A DNA stretch of 64,000 bases from the NCBI GenBank assembly GCA_023014365.1, contig JAEBUN010000011.1, positions 1,054,001 through 1,118,000 on the forward strand. The letters run 5' to 3'. Under the pieces are notes generated by a model that was not told the DNA's origin, did no database searches, and saw only the letters and a program-made list of their open reading frames with translations. Below, in pieces: positions 1-12,712 of this stretch. Origin of the DNA: Lepiota brunneoincarnata (taxonomy: Eukaryota; Basidiomycota; Agaricomycetes; Agaricales; Agaricaceae). Made by a program: the position numbers and the translations under genes. Numbering within the stretch: the stretch's first letter is position 1; each line of letters opens with the position of its first letter.

Positions 1-59
1 TTCAAGACTTGAATTAAGAGGGGTGTTCAAGCTCTGAATTCGGAAACGAGGCGGACAAC

Positions 60-152
60 CAGGTAGGTGGGATGGGGAATCAGATAGGCGAGATGGAGAG
101 CTAGAGAGGCAAGATGGGGAGCTCAGAGATGGGAGACTCGGAGACAGGGCTA
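60..152. repeat. purine-rich degenerate minisatellite
   Basis: Imperfect units resembling AGATGGGGAGCT / AGATGGGAGACT recur several times on the + strand. The units are too diverged for a strict tandem repeat. The rest of 1-864 holds no recognisable gene and is the upstream flank of the GMC gene. Confidence 0.4.
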
Positions 153-864
153 CGGATCTTCTTAATTAGTAATATGAAGTTATGTTAACATACGACCAAA
201 CGGAAAGTATGAAGCTAAAAACTGAACAATAGGGTCACTAACGAAGACGAGAGAGGCTTGCCGCAACTTCTTGACGCATTTGGCCCCCGGGAATCAATCA
301 GCTATTTATAACCAGAATATCTCATGAAACTGGCATTCAAGAATAATCATGTTTTTCATGAAAGCGTGATAAAAACAGGATGCCTGAGGGGTGTGCGGGC
401 GTCTAGTTCCTCGGGTGCGGGATTGGGAAAGTAAGGACAAGTAAGGATGGAATCACAGGTTAAGGACACCCAAAAAGCTGTTCCATTGCGTTGCTATGAA
501 ATGACTGTCACAAACATATGATATATTGAGTGGACTTCTAACGAGGCGGGTGGTTTTCGTAAAAAACCCATTCCGGATGGTATTATCGATAGCTGTGAAA
601 ACGATAGCGATATGAAACAAAAATTGGTCTCAGGTCGTTGGCCGGGAGGCGGATCTTGATGCGCGCAGGACTACATCCCACAAAAGCGGATCAATGGGCG
701 AGATCATTCCTGGCTTCTCTCCTGATTATAATGATGAAGATTGGTCAACCGAGCCCGTCTAGTATATCCCGCAGCATATGCGATGAGTATAAAAGCAGAT
801 GACTACCCGATGCACTCCGGGCTTCCTCGGACGCTTAGTAACCGTACTACCAGAAATACTAGGC

Positions 865-3800
865 CATGCCTCTTATCGACCTCAACGACGCTACAAAACG
901 CTCATTCGACTATGTCATCATAGGTATATTTCCTAAACCCTCTTGAGATTGCACCAGATACCCACGCTCTTCATTGTATAGGAGGAGGCGTAAGTCTAAG
1001 GTGTCTCAAGAAATCCAGAGTCTTATGATACGCTTCGAACTACCAGACCGCCGGGCTGGTTTTAGCTGCCCGTTTGACTGAAGATGCAGAGATATCGGCT
1101 CTCGTCCTCGAAGCTGGTGAAGAAAACCTGAAAGACCCCCTAATTTGTGAGTGCAGACCGCTCTTAGTCCGATGCGCAGCTTTTTGATGGTGTTTCTCTG
1201 TGCTGGGTAGTGAATCCCGGTCAGTATGGACACACCTTCGGCCGGAAGGAGTATGACTGGTGTTCAATGACGGTAGACCGAAAAAGACTTTTGAGCTCTC
1301 TTGTCGAACTGACATGACTCCCAGTCTCCTCAAGTACATGCTAATAACACTGTGTTTCCGTGGCCAAGGTCAGGAGAGAACGATCATCGCTACAGAAATT
1401 GCTGACCTTGCGATAGAGGGCGAGTGCTTGGCGGGAGTTCAGCATCGAACTTTCTGGTATACACCAAACCTCATAAGAAAGATATCGATGGTGAGTCAGG
1501 GCATATGGCTTTATCTTTGTATGTTCGATAACCCAGAGCAGCGTGGGAGAAATTGGGGAATTATGGTTGGAATTGGGACAAATTCAACAAGTATATGCAG
1601 CGAGCTATAACGTATAAGCCTTCTTTCTGAACCATGTGGCCTTGGATGATGATAAATACGACCTCTCCAGATATACGCCACCAATCCTCTCCCAAATAGA
1701 ATATACAGGGAGGAGAGTCCCGGATCTAGTCAGGAAATTGTGGCGAGCACCAGTTGGCAATGGTGAGAACTCTATCCGCTCTAGAGATCTTTCATGTTAT
1801 GTTTCACCAGGTCCTATCCATGTTACTCATTCCACCAGCCGACTTATGGACATTGATATCAAGGCTCAGCAATCATTCCAAAACTTGGGTATACCCATGG
1901 CTCCTGCTCCTGTTCGTTTTTCCCTACCTCTATGACTTTGAATCCTCATACGCCGATTCCTGTCCCTCTTTAGCTAGATGGCGATGTACGTGCTTCCCCC
2001 GACAGGTTCATCCACTAAAAGTCTGAAGCTGACCAACTTCCTCAGCCAAACGGCGTTGTGATAACCCCCTTGACGGCCAACCCCAAGACTATCTTAAGAT
2101 CCTTCGCTGCCAATGCTTACTGGGAACCTAACTCTGCAAGGCCTAATTTTAACGTGTTGACTGGTGCCGTCGCGCAGCGTGTGATAAGCACTGAGGTTGA
2201 TGGCGAGCTCGTCGCAACCGGCGTAGAATTCTCTCATAAAACTGGTAGTGAGGACACTTACACTGTCAGATCATCGAAGGAGGTGATCTTGAGCGCGGGG
2301 TGCGTGGGGATCTTTTCTTTCCTGTTGATCGATGGCACCAATAACTCGAAAATAGTGCTCTCATGACACCCCAACTCTTGGAGCTTTCTGGTATTGGCCG
2401 TCCTGAGGTGCTCCAGAAGGCCGGAATCCCTGTGAAATTGCCGCTCGACGGTGTCGGAGAGAATGTTCAAGATCATATTTTCTGCAGCGCTGTTTTTCGT
2501 ACGTTCCTAGTTGGTATACAGTCTGGCAAATCCTGAACTGAGACGTCGAGTCTACAGAACTTAAGGATGGTGTTTCCACAGAAACCTTAGACGACCTCCG
2601 TGACCCCGAAGAAGCTCGAAGACATGAGGAGCTTCGGTATGCACACAACTCTCCTGGCCCAATGCTCAATGATCTTTCTTTCTGACGAGAATGGCATTTA
2701 GTACCAAAGGGGAAGGCTTGTACACCAGAGGGGTCGAGAATTTAATCTTTGCTCCGCTCAGCTCTTTATCCGACAAAGCCCAAGAAGTCATCTCCAGCGC
2801 TCGCAAGCGGATCGAGTCCGAAATAGCTGCAGGCAAATTTTCTCCAGGAGTCGCACAACAGTACAGAATTCAGCTGGATAATCTCGAGAAAAATGTGCCA
2901 TCGTGTGAGTTCATCGGTTTCCCCGGTTTTTTTGGTGGTGCGGGTAAGTCCTGTCCCGATATTGATGTCAACGATCACTCTTCACTAAGCCTCTAGGTCC
3001 ACCCGTACCTGGGAAAAAATATTACTCGGTTGGTTGTGTTCTGAACGGTCCATTTTCTAGAGGCACAATTGTGTGTTTCCTCAACCCATGTAAATATATA
3101 GACTGTGCACTCATTTTCTACTAGCATGTAACCACTTCGGATCCAAAAGTGCAACCATCCATGGACCCCCGTTACTTTGAGCAAGAAATCGGTCAATCCA
3201 TTGTCGGTACCACTCATTCGCAAATACTCATTCTCGGCGTAGATCTCCAGATATTGAGGGAAATCATGAAATTCGGTCGAGAGGTGGTACGAGTTGCGCC
3301 TTTGAAGGATTATTTTGGTCTGTCGAGATTCATTTCCTCCTATGTTGGCCCAGTCTCATGTTCCCGATTTCCTAGATGACACACCTCTTGAAGTATATCC
3401 CGGGGCCAATGTATCCACTGAAGAAGAGCTGGCCAGTGCGTCCATCATTGACAAGTCTCTTCTGACTCCAGAGTTCAAACTGCCGAGTAGATTACCTGAG
3501 GAGCAACATCGGCACAGTATTCCGTGAATCGCAAATCGTTTTTGTTTTTTTTTTTCAAGGTAGCGATCTCACCGTGATTTTCCAGATACCGCCGGCTCCG
3601 CGTCTATGCTACCCAGAGAGAAAGGTGGAGTCGTGGACACAAAGCTCAAAGTTAGGAGATGATCTAGCTTCCACAATCTGCGTCTCATCTGTCTTCCCAG
3701 GTCTACGGCACGAGGAATCTTCGTATCGCTGACCTTTCAATTGTTCCACTTCATTTTGGGTCGCACAGCCAATGCAAGTTCCCAGAAGTATTTTCCTTTT

Positions 3801-3942
3801 CTGATGCTGACGATGCGATTTATAGGCGTTGCGTATGGTATCGGTGAAATCGGTAAGAGCATGACACGTATCCGTATCTGTTGAGATTGAGTCATTGACA
3901 ACTTATCCTTCAGCTGCCGACATAATTAGAGGTCTTGAGTAA
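865..3942 (+). CDS. GMC oxidoreductase (AA3_2, aryl-alcohol-oxidase-like)
   Basis: Predicted FAD-dependent oxidase or dehydrogenase of alcohols or sugars, probably secreted or extracellular as in its family; substrate unknown. The start MPLIDLNDATKRSFDYVIIG leads into the FAD dinucleotide motif IIGGGTAG, assembled across an 8-nt exon at 982-989. LVLEAG follows, then FPWPRGRVLGGSSASNF (the GMC signature 1 region), SAG near 2295, and LSGIGRP (signature 2) near 2385. The C-terminal block reads GTVFHTAGSASM, then VVDTKLKVYGTRNLRIADLS and PLHFGSHSQ, so both catalytic histidines appear present; it ends AADIIRGLE. At least a dozen short introns are needed, and one near the SHSQ motif seems to use a GC donor. 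An apparent frame break near 2687 disappears if 2639-2687 is an intron. I see no clear signal peptide at this start. The gene appears intact. Confidence 0.86.
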
Positions 3943-4319
3943 AGTTCATTGGCGCCAGAGGGACCTTCGTGTGGACCACGGAACGCGTAGCACCCCATAG
4001 AATATTTATTGAGGTGTCAGACGCCTGTTCGAACATGAATTCAATATTTCAATCTGTGCCTGAAGAATATGATGTTTTTCCACTCGTCGTTCCAAGGATT
4101 CCTCTATCTGTCGGGTGGGGGCTAGTCGTCGGTGGAATATGGCCGAGTATCACTAATTTGACATGAGAACATTGCGAAGATGGATCGGCGGGCGGCGATA
4201 CATTAAGCCTTGGGACAGTGCTTACTGGAACATGTTGACGCGTTTGGGTCACGTGCTCGTTGATCAACCGCAATATTTCCCAGAGAGCGGTTCATTGACA
4301 ACTATCCTCATCGACCTCA
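3943..4319. other. intergenic, GMC to NACHT
   Basis: I see no coding signal or repeat here. It is the 3' flank of the GMC gene and the presumed promoter of the NACHT gene. Confidence 0.5.
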
Positions 4320-6702
4320 ATGCTCCTCGAGCTAATTGACTCAGTACGGAGACGGATCAAGTGGTCAGGTAAACAACATCTCTCAGGTGGCAGCCCCACT
4401 TCCCAAGATGGTGAGTATTGCGTAGTCATAATTGGTGTCTTCTTAATATATGTAAAGGGACAGAGAACGGCGGCGAAATGTATTCTTTTCCCCCATGGGC
4501 CGAAAGCCCGGATCAGAGTATCTCTAGACCTGGTAAGCTCCCATATTTACGGTTCGGGACCCAGAGTCCCACTTATCGGTTCAACGTGGGCCTCCAGGAG
4601 CTGGGATGGGTTCGAGCGGAACGGGGTTGAAGGAAGGAGGGGGTGGTGGTGGTGGACCAACCGGACTCCTCGCTGGTGCAAGCCATTTCATGATTAACCA
4701 CCCAACTATGGTTGGTAAGAGCAAGACTCACTGGCACGTCACCAATAACTTTTTGACTGGGATGACGGGTTCGTCATCAAGGCAAATCCATGTGGTTGTC
4801 CCTCCTCATGTTTAATCTAGTTCTCCAGGTTCTTTTCCCTCACATCCTCCCAGGCACTGCTCTTGATTCAAAGACTCGGCACCCACCTCCTCGATGCCAT
4901 CCAGGAACTCGTCAGCGAATTGGAAATACCCTGGAAACATGGTTGCTCAGTTCACATCGCGAATGGAGTATGATATGGCTGTCCGGTCCTGCAGGTGTCG
5001 GCAAATCCGCTGTCGCTCAGACGTTTGCAGAACGCTGTCAAGAGAAGGGCCGTCTTGGGGCCGCCTTCTTCTTTTCTAGGTCAAACAACCAGAACAATCC
5101 CGATCGTATCATTCCTACTCTCGTGTATCAGCTGGCGATCGAGTGTCCCGAGTACAAGGGTCTGATCAACCAGCAACTGGTCAACGACCCCTCGATTCTC
5201 GATGCAGCGATGCACGTTCAGTTCCGAAAACTCATCATTGAGCCCTTCTCGGATCTACAGGCACAGGGATCGTTAAGCGCCCTGGATCCATACGTCATTA
5301 TTCTGGATGGGTTGGACGAGTGTAAGGAAGAAGAGGCCCAGTGCGATATTGTCGAGATGATTGGCGAGGCTACCCGGTTAAAGAAGGACCTCCCTCTTCT
5401 TTGGTTGATTTGCAGCCGACCAGAGCCGCACCTCAAGTACACATTCTCAAAGTCCGATTATAGTGTCATGTGTGGTAGAGAAATGCTGCTAATAGATGAT
5501 GAGGCTCGAGAGGAGGTCGATGCATATCTACGAGACGGTTTTGGGGGCATCCAGGCCAGATATTCATTGAACGCGGTAGGATCTTGGCCTTCCGAGGAGC
5601 AGTTTCACGAGGTTTCACGAATTGCGTCAGGCCTGTTTATTATTGCCTCCACTGCCTTAAAGTACATTGGTGATTCTGAGCACGCGAATCCTCCGGCTCG
5701 ACTTGAGGCCTTCTTGTGTTTCATGCGGAACTCACATGGAATCGGGGCAGAGAGTCTCCTGGAAACTCTGGACCTTCTTTATACGCGGATCCTTTCTGAT
5801 ATACCTGCTGGTACCCTCCCGATAACGAGGCGAATACTTCTCTACTATACATACATCCCACGCGTCCCTTTGTTTCGTCGCATTGATGCACAGCTATCTG
5901 CGCAGACCCTCGGCAACTTCTTGTGTCTCGACCAAAGTACTTTTTACAGTGCTTTACGGAAATTGCACTCTGTGATCAACGTCCCCCCACCTGAGCTAGC
6001 TCTCAAGACTCCACTCCGCTTCTATCATGCATCCTTCGGGGAGTATCTTTGCAACCCTAGTCGTTCTGGAAAAATCGCCCTCGATCAACGCAAAGCGCTT
6101 ATCGAAATTGCGAAATCCTATATGTACTGGGCTGAGACTGATTTGACGTTATACGATACAGGTGATGGTGAGTAATAGTCTTTTCTAATATGCTGCGAAA
6201 TCTAGAACTAAGAAGCGATCATAGCACAATACGATAAACATGGTAGTCACCCACAAGTAGCTCTACCAAACCTCAGATGGGCTTCGGATGACGATAAGCA
6301 ATGGATTTCTCAACAAATAAGTGGGTTGGCAGGATGTTACTTCTGGAGCACATGTGCCAAGACGGGGACCCGGAAAAATCAGGAACTTCTCTCTGCGCTT
6401 TACCAGCTCGACTTGACCCACATCAGCGCCAGCAATTCGAGCGTTTTGGGTTTTGCGAATTGGTTGTATCAGCAGGTCGGCTTTAATAAATCATCATCCC
6501 GGCGTCTTTTTGTTAATGATACGTGGTTTTGCAGGTGTCGGGTGATCCCTCCAATGATATTATCCGCACAGAACCGCATGATGCAACAGATCTGCAATTG
6601 CTAGAATATCTCATGATTTTGACTGACGGGGAACGCGCGGAGCCCGCCATACTCCCATTTCTGTTCGAATGGGTGAGCGGAGGCCCCCTTTGTGTAGAAT
6701 AA
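4320..6702 (+). CDS. NACHT-domain NTPase (fungal NLR-like)
   Basis: Signal-transduction NTPase of the STAND/NLR type, which in fungi is linked to non-self recognition and programmed cell death; a role here is inferred. Six exons join in phase (4320-4410, 4458-4532, 4598-4768, 4854-6167, 6225-6475, 6535-6702), giving about 689 aa. The first three introns and the fourth are phase 1. The N-terminus has a glycine run and GLLAGASHFMINHPTMVGK, the segment that precedes NACHT in many mushroom proteins (ASxFxI). CHPGTR leads into Walker A GPAGVGKSAVAQ near residue 170, Walker B VIILDGLDE near residue 275, and LLWLICSRPEPHL. The winged-helix part ends FYHASFGEYL. About 110 residues follow with no WD40, ankyrin or TPR units visible, so it is a short NLR without a sensor repeat. 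The acceptor of intron 3 is the least certain boundary. Confidence 0.88.
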
Positions 6703-8499
6703 GTGGTGTATGTGCTGATGTTGGTTCGAAGCCCTCGCAGCACCAAAGATCATATTTCCTGATGGGACACGGCCCGAAGGCCTGGATATGCTGTATAACC
6801 GAGGTCGGCGGCGGCTACTGGGTTGATGTTTTATGTACCAAAAGGCCCCCCACCAAGCGGCAGATAGCACGATATCGTCATCGGTGTACCAAAGGGCCGT
6901 ATTGGGGGTGGTGAGTCAGACAAGGCAGGCGAGACTGTTCGAGATGGAGCTACGGATGTGCTTAACACCTGGCTCACAAATGAAAATTAATGTGCCTGTG
7001 CAAGGACGAGGCACAAGGCAGTACTCTTCTAAGGCCGAAGTCTGCCATCAAACCATACACCGTTTCCAGCCATGCTTATGAGTCTGGATACCAAGATAAT
7101 CCGTATATAACTGACACTTGAGAAAGACGGTGCGAGTTCAGGAGGACGCTGGATATTCTATTACTCACCACTCGAGTGACGCAGATGGACCAGCCCCATG
7201 GTCACAATAGCTTCCACCAAGTCGGGTTAACGCAAGGGCCTCTCTGGGTTGCCTGACTAGCTTTTATGCGTTCTCGCCTTATGATTCTTATGCTCTTCAA
7301 ATAATTTACTACATGAAAGTAGCCGTTTCGCTTCCTGGGTTCGTGTTCGATGTCACGAAGATCTTGATTGGGTTGGTCGCTGATGAGCGCTGAGCGCTGA
7401 GCACTGGTACTGAGCCCTTATCGCTCGTTCTTCAATAGCCCCTACGCTGAGTCCCAACCTTCACTCTCACTCTCACCTCCCTTCCGAAACTTCTGTTCCA
7501 TTGTCCCGTTCGTTCCTGGGACCTGGGGCCTTGTACGGATGAGAGCGGTTTTGATCGATGATACCAGACTGTGTCAGCTTTAGTTTTGAACGCTTTTTTG
7601 AGAAGATACTCACAGGCCCATCGCGAGGTGTATTTCTGTTTAAATAATGGCATTATTGGTCACGCATCCAAAGATCAAAGGTAGGGCCGGAGCCGCTGTG
7701 GAGAGAAGAACCCCCTGCTGGTAAGGATGTATGACCTCATACGAGCATGTAATTCATGCGTGGTGAATGGATCACTGATGCACGGAAGGAAAGGCAATGT
7801 GAGTTGGTGGGTGATACCGCTCCGATTATGTGTGCTTGTTTGTTTGGGCAATGGGAAAACCCGAGCATCTAACATCGCGTTGACAACTTCAGCAGGAGAG
7901 GATCCCTTGCTTGGAGGGTTGCGCCGACGTCCGTCTTAGGTTGTGGTTCGGAGAAAATAACTCGTCGGACGAGTGGAGCAAGGGTGCCCGGATACCGCAC
8001 AAGAACTGCTATAAGCAAGCTCCGATTACTTGGAGTCTAAGAAAGCCACTTCTCGAATGCCCACGCGTTAGTTGTGCGCCGCAGATCGCTTCTTGCGAGG
8101 TGTGCCCTGGCCCTGCAATTCCCCTGTGCTTGGCCGGATTTCCGGTGCAGCGAGTGGGAGCTGCAGTGGCTCTTGCCCTGATGATTGACAGCACGTTTCG
8201 CGCTTCTGTTTCGTGCAGCTGAGGACAACTGCAGATCAGGCTGGGCGGACGGGAGTTCTTTGTTAGGACAGAGTTTTTATGGCATCTGCAGCTTAATTCT
8301 AGTCTGTGTGTTAAGGAAATCGGGCAGCCAGGAGGGAGAACGGACGGGTCGGGGATGCAATCTCCTCGGATGAGGTCTGCAGGCTAAAAAGCCTGGCGGG
8401 CGGTGTCCACTGTGCTCGCTAGGCTTCCTTATGATTTTCCCCTTCTATTTATCCACTCACCAGCGCGCGTGGTTCGTCCTTTTTTAATTTCTCATATTC
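6703..8499. other. long intergenic stretch
   Basis: About 1.8 kb with only short open frames and no family I recognise on either strand. A direct repeat of GCTGAGCGCTGAGC type is seen near 7385-7402. The last 100 bases are pyrimidine-rich and precede the amidase gene. Confidence 0.45.
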
Positions 8500-10613
8500 T
8501 TGCTATTTCTGACGATCCCTCGCTGCAGCGTCTGGAAGCAGAAGCAGCGGCAGTCCAAGTTTGACGCCCTCCCACATTCTTTCTTCACTCAACTCTCCCT
8601 TGCTGAACAAAAGATTCACGCTCTTTCCCTCTCTCAGCTCGTCGCACAATGCACAGCTGGCCTTGTTTCCCCTTCCCAGATCATGCTCGCTTATGCGAAA
8701 AAGGCCATCCGTGCTCACCAGGCAACCAACTGTGCCTCTGACATTATGTTCCACGAGTCCCTCGCCACACCCGCCGTCGCCAACTGGGGACCCGGTGTAG
8801 ACTCTGACAGCACCGGCGAGTCCGGTATGAGGGAGCGTCCACTTATGGGCGTTCCCGTCAGTATCAAAGGTGGGGGAAGTACTTTATCGTAATATCCACC
8901 TCCGCCTGATTTTTTTTTTTTCCTTTCCGATAGAAACTATCGACATCGCGGGACATGATTCCACGATCGGCTACTCGTGCAACGTCGACAAGCCGGCAAA
9001 GGAATCCTCTGCCATTGTCCGCCTCCTCCAGGACGCAGGTGCACTTGTGCACGTCAAAACGAGCGTACCAACGGGTCTGCTCGCCATCGAGACCAACTCT
9101 GACATTTTCGGACGTACGACAAATCCATATAATCCAGCTTACACTGCAGGTGCGTCGACGGGAGGTGGTGCGGCGCTCCTTGCTGGTGGGGGGAGCAAAG
9201 TTGAAGTCGGTACGGATTTGGCGGGAAGTGTTCGTATCCCTGCGCACTTTTGTGGTGTCTGGAGCCTCAAGGGGAGTGCGGGACGGTTTCCGATATGGGG
9301 GAACAGATCGCCAATGTTGGGCCTTGAGGCGTTGCCCATTCTTGCCGCCCCCATGGCGCGTAGCTTGGATGATCTGAACGAAGTTTTGGAAGAGAGTCGT
9401 GGATATGAAGCCTTGGCAATACGACCATACTGTGCGTATTCTCGTGGTTTGGATCTGCGTTTTATACTACTTGATTCCGTAGTGCGTTCCGCTCCCGTGG
9501 CAACATGTTGACCTCCAGGACGAGGGGAGGCGGCTCAAGTGGGGTGTTATCTGGGAGGATGGTGATGCCGGTTTCCAATAACTTCCTCAGCTGCTCTTCT
9601 GATGACATGACATAGGCACCATTCCACCGACCCCGGCGTGTCGCCGAGCGCTTTCCCTGGTGATCAATGCTCTCAAGAAACAAGGTCACGAAGTAGTTGA
9701 ATTGTGGGTGCTACTGATCCCTCAAACCACAAACTCTGACGAGCATTCAGCAAGCCACCCTCGATCATGGAAGGCCTCAAAATTGGCTACCAGCTCCTCT
9801 TCTCCGACGGCGGTATAGCACCCCCTGGCCTTGTACCTAGAAAAAAGCAACTGATCTTATACCCAGGCCAACAAACACGTGCACCCCTCCGACCAACCGA
9901 GTCCATCTCTCCACCTACTCATTCTGTCCTATCCCTCCTTCGCCTCCCCAAATTCATCAAACGACTCCTCGCACACATCCTCCGCTCGACTTCCCTCTCT
10001 CGTCTCTTCCGCCTCGGTGCCCAACCAGACCCGCTCTCTGCCGACCTCTACTCCATCCTGCATACCAAGACAGTAATGGAAGAACGAGAACTTGTGGCTC
10101 AGCGAGACGAATACCGCGCGGCATGGCATCGAAAGTGGATGGACGAGGGAATCGATTTCGTGTTGACGGTTCCCCATGCGTTGCCTGCGCTTCCGAATGG
10201 GGGGAGTGAGCGGGCGACGTTGATGAGTGCGGGGTATACGTTTATTTTCAGTTTGGTGTGTCCACGCTCCTTCTCCCTCTTCTTTCGATCGAACTCAACA
10301 AAAGTAAACTTTTTTTCATTTATGGTATAGTTGGATTATCCGGCGGGCGTAATTCCTACGACAACTGTCTCGTCCGTACTCGATGCCCTTCCGGAAAACT
10401 TTACTGCTTCACCTGAATATGCCAAGTTGAATGCCATTGCGAAGGGTGCGTATGGTGAGTATGATGCAGGGGAAGATGCATGGGCTGCCCCTGGGTGTTC
10501 AGATTATAGGGCGGAGGATGGAAGAGGAAAAGGTGTTGGCGGGGATGAAGGTTGTTGACTGGGCGTTGAGGGAGGGTGGCGTTGGCGTGTTCGATGCGAA
10601 GCCGGATATTTGA
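8500..10613 (+). CDS. amidase-signature hydrolase (apparent +1 frameshift)
   Basis: Ser-Ser-Lys amidohydrolase of the amidase signature family (fungal acetamidase / fatty-acid-amide-hydrolase type), hydrolysing a carboxamide that cannot be named from sequence. The catalytic lysine lies in GVPVSIK-ETID, split by an intron at about 8871-8932. The second serine is in GASTGGGAALLAGG and the nucleophile in VGTDLAGSVRIPAHFCGVW. Later exons give PTPACRRALSLVINALKKQG, KPPSIMEGLKIG and LDYPAGVIPTTTV. The last segment, KMHGLPLGVQIIGRRMEEEK, lies one frame away: one G of the run at 10469-10472 must be dropped to join it to GAYGEYDAG. The start is uncertain, because CTGCAG at about 8527 could be a splice acceptor with the first exon upstream. 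The stop follows DAKPDI. Confidence 0.85.
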
Positions 10614-11109
10614 GGTGTGTTTGAGGGGAGGGGAGTGAAGAGTTGGAGTATTGTTTTTTTTTTTTTCGTTTATACGGACGCGTTCGTTTTTATTTGTTCT
10701 CTAATCACTCTTTCTTTATACTCTTCGTGTTATCTTTCGCTGAATTATTGCTATCTTAGTATTATTGTCTCCTCCGCCTCACTGTCTTTCTCTTCTCCGA
10801 TGTCATGTCGCTCTTTCGAAGGGTCTGTCTTTTACCTGTGATACTGCACTATTTTCGTTCTCCCCTGTTCATTGATCTTAATAGCACATACATAAATCTT
10901 GATACTTTTACTTCTGGACAATTGTACGGCTTCGCTTTAGCAACGTCATCACCTCAAGCAGTGCCTACATCCTCACACCCCAGGCATGGCAAACTGAGAC
11001 AAACTTTACAGAAAGGGCTAGACGGATGAGGCAAGATCTGGCTCCGACCAGTCAGACAGAGCCACACAATGCTTAGTCAGGTTTCAGGGCCCTCTTGCTT
11101 CTCCCCACC
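10614..11109. other. intergenic, amidase to AT-rich gene
   Basis: Contains a T-rich tract at about 10651-10667 and pyrimidine-rich sequence. No gene seen. Confidence 0.45.
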
Positions 11110-12712
11110 ATGCCCAGACGCGAGCGACCAAGCATCAACATTAACGACGTATTCACCTCAGTCAACTTGGATGGCGGACTACGTGCTGGGCTCTTAGGAC
11201 TTGATCATGACGAGCTTGCCGCCTTGTTGGCTGATATTGCCCAATCAGCTGATCTCCCTATCTTCAAAAGGCCCAAGACCCTCCCGTCATTCTCCACTGC
11301 AAAATGGCCCATGGTTGCTCAAAAACTAGGATTGCCATCCAACCCTGCCAATGTTCAATTTGATTCTTTTGGGACTCCTAGCTATCTCCTCCCACTATCA
11401 CTACATGAGACCATGTTTGAGAATTCTTGGCGTTGGCAGGATGTTTATCGCGAAAAAGGTGATCAGGAAAGGGAAGAAGCAAGAATGAGACTTTTAGAAC
11501 CAGTATGTTAGGAACTTGATCTCTATTACTTGATACTAATTGATATGCTATATAGTATATTGTTCCAATTCTAGCATTATTTCAAGGCAGAGTGATTGAT
11601 GAACCAGAGCAAGCAATTGCAGGAACTGAATATTCCTCTGGAGGCTATGTGGAGCATAAGGTTAGTATATCTTCAATTTATAGAGAACTAGCATCAAATA
11701 ATGAATAACTATCAGATTATTATGATTGGAGGAATTCTTTTCTTTGTTATTGAGTTTAAGCTTGGTACCCCAAAGGAGGATCATTTAGCCCAACTCTTTC
11801 TTGAACTTCTGTGTGAGTATTCAATTTGGATATCTTTTTAATACCTCTCAATATTGATCAATGCATACAGCTATCACTGAACAAAATAACTTGCTTGACT
11901 TTTCTGGTTTACGTGTTTATGGACTTTTGACTGATCTAACTCAGTTCAAGTTCTACTCATATGATCCCATCACCCAACAGTTCTGCTCTGATAAGGTTAT
12001 CTTAATTGATAACAAAAGAATTACTGCATTCTCAGATATGATCTCAGGTCTGTTTATCTTTCTAAAATTACCTAAATCTGATTAGTTTTTCTTTTAGTTT
12101 CAAATAAAATTTTTGGACTTGTCTTATCTGCCTACATGGAGGGTTTACAAGCAATTATTGTGAAAAGCAAGGATAGAGCAATACAGGGTGATGTAAGTTA
12201 CTCTATGATTTCTCATGTTTAAAATTTCTTATATATTTATAGTTTTCTTCAAAAAGTTCTGCTCCTAGAGGATGGGAAGACAAGAGTACTTCCTCACAGA
12301 AAGTAAGCTTTAAGATAGATCTATTGGTTAGCTTAATCTTTTATAATATCTAGGAAGAAAAAAACTGGAAAACTGGTGGTCATAAATCAACTGATCAGTG
12401 GGAGACTGCACTCAGCTGGGCTCAGGCCTGTGTGGACAAGTTTAATGAGCCAGTCCAAACTGTTGAAGATATTGAGAGAGCAGGAAATGATGCTTTAGAG
12501 TTGTTGACTAAAAGGTATAGCTTTCCCTTAGCTTGACTGTGAATAGGAAATAATTTACTGTATAATTTTTTGTTAGTGTTTTTTCTATTCCCCGTGCATC
12601 TTTATTCTCAGGAGGGATCAATAATCCTTCAACACCAGCTGCACTCAAGGAACTTGCTACAGCTGTTGTCAAAAAAGGGTATGAAGATTATCTATCACAG
12701 AGAATGGATTAG
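11110..12712 (+). CDS. unknown protein, AT-rich gene, possible PD-(D/E)XK fold
   Basis: I do not recognise a named family. About eight exons join in frame with no stop: exon 1 (MPRRERPSININDVFTSVNL...), then YIVPILALFQGRVIDEPEQ, IIMIGGILFFVIEFKLGTP, SITEQNNLLDFSGLRVYGL, VSNKIFGLVLSAYMEGLQA, and a last exon ending VVKKGYEDYLSQRMD, roughly 400 aa. The segment FFVIEFKLGTPKEDHLAQ has a hydrophobic strand followed by E-F-K, and upstream acidic residues (VIDEPEQ). This is reminiscent of PD-(D/E)XK nuclease cores, but that is inference. From about 11500 to 13000, exons and introns are visibly richer in A and T than the flanking genes, and third positions favour A/T. I chose the Met at 11110 (MPRRER); one at 11095 is also in frame. 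The intact frame argues for a functional protein, perhaps recently arrived. Confidence 0.65.

Noticed and set aside
2639..2700. apparent stop and frameshift in the GMC gene
   Set aside because: An intron from GTATGC to GACGAG (about 2639-2687) restores the frame and family sequence (RMAFSTKGEGLYTRG).
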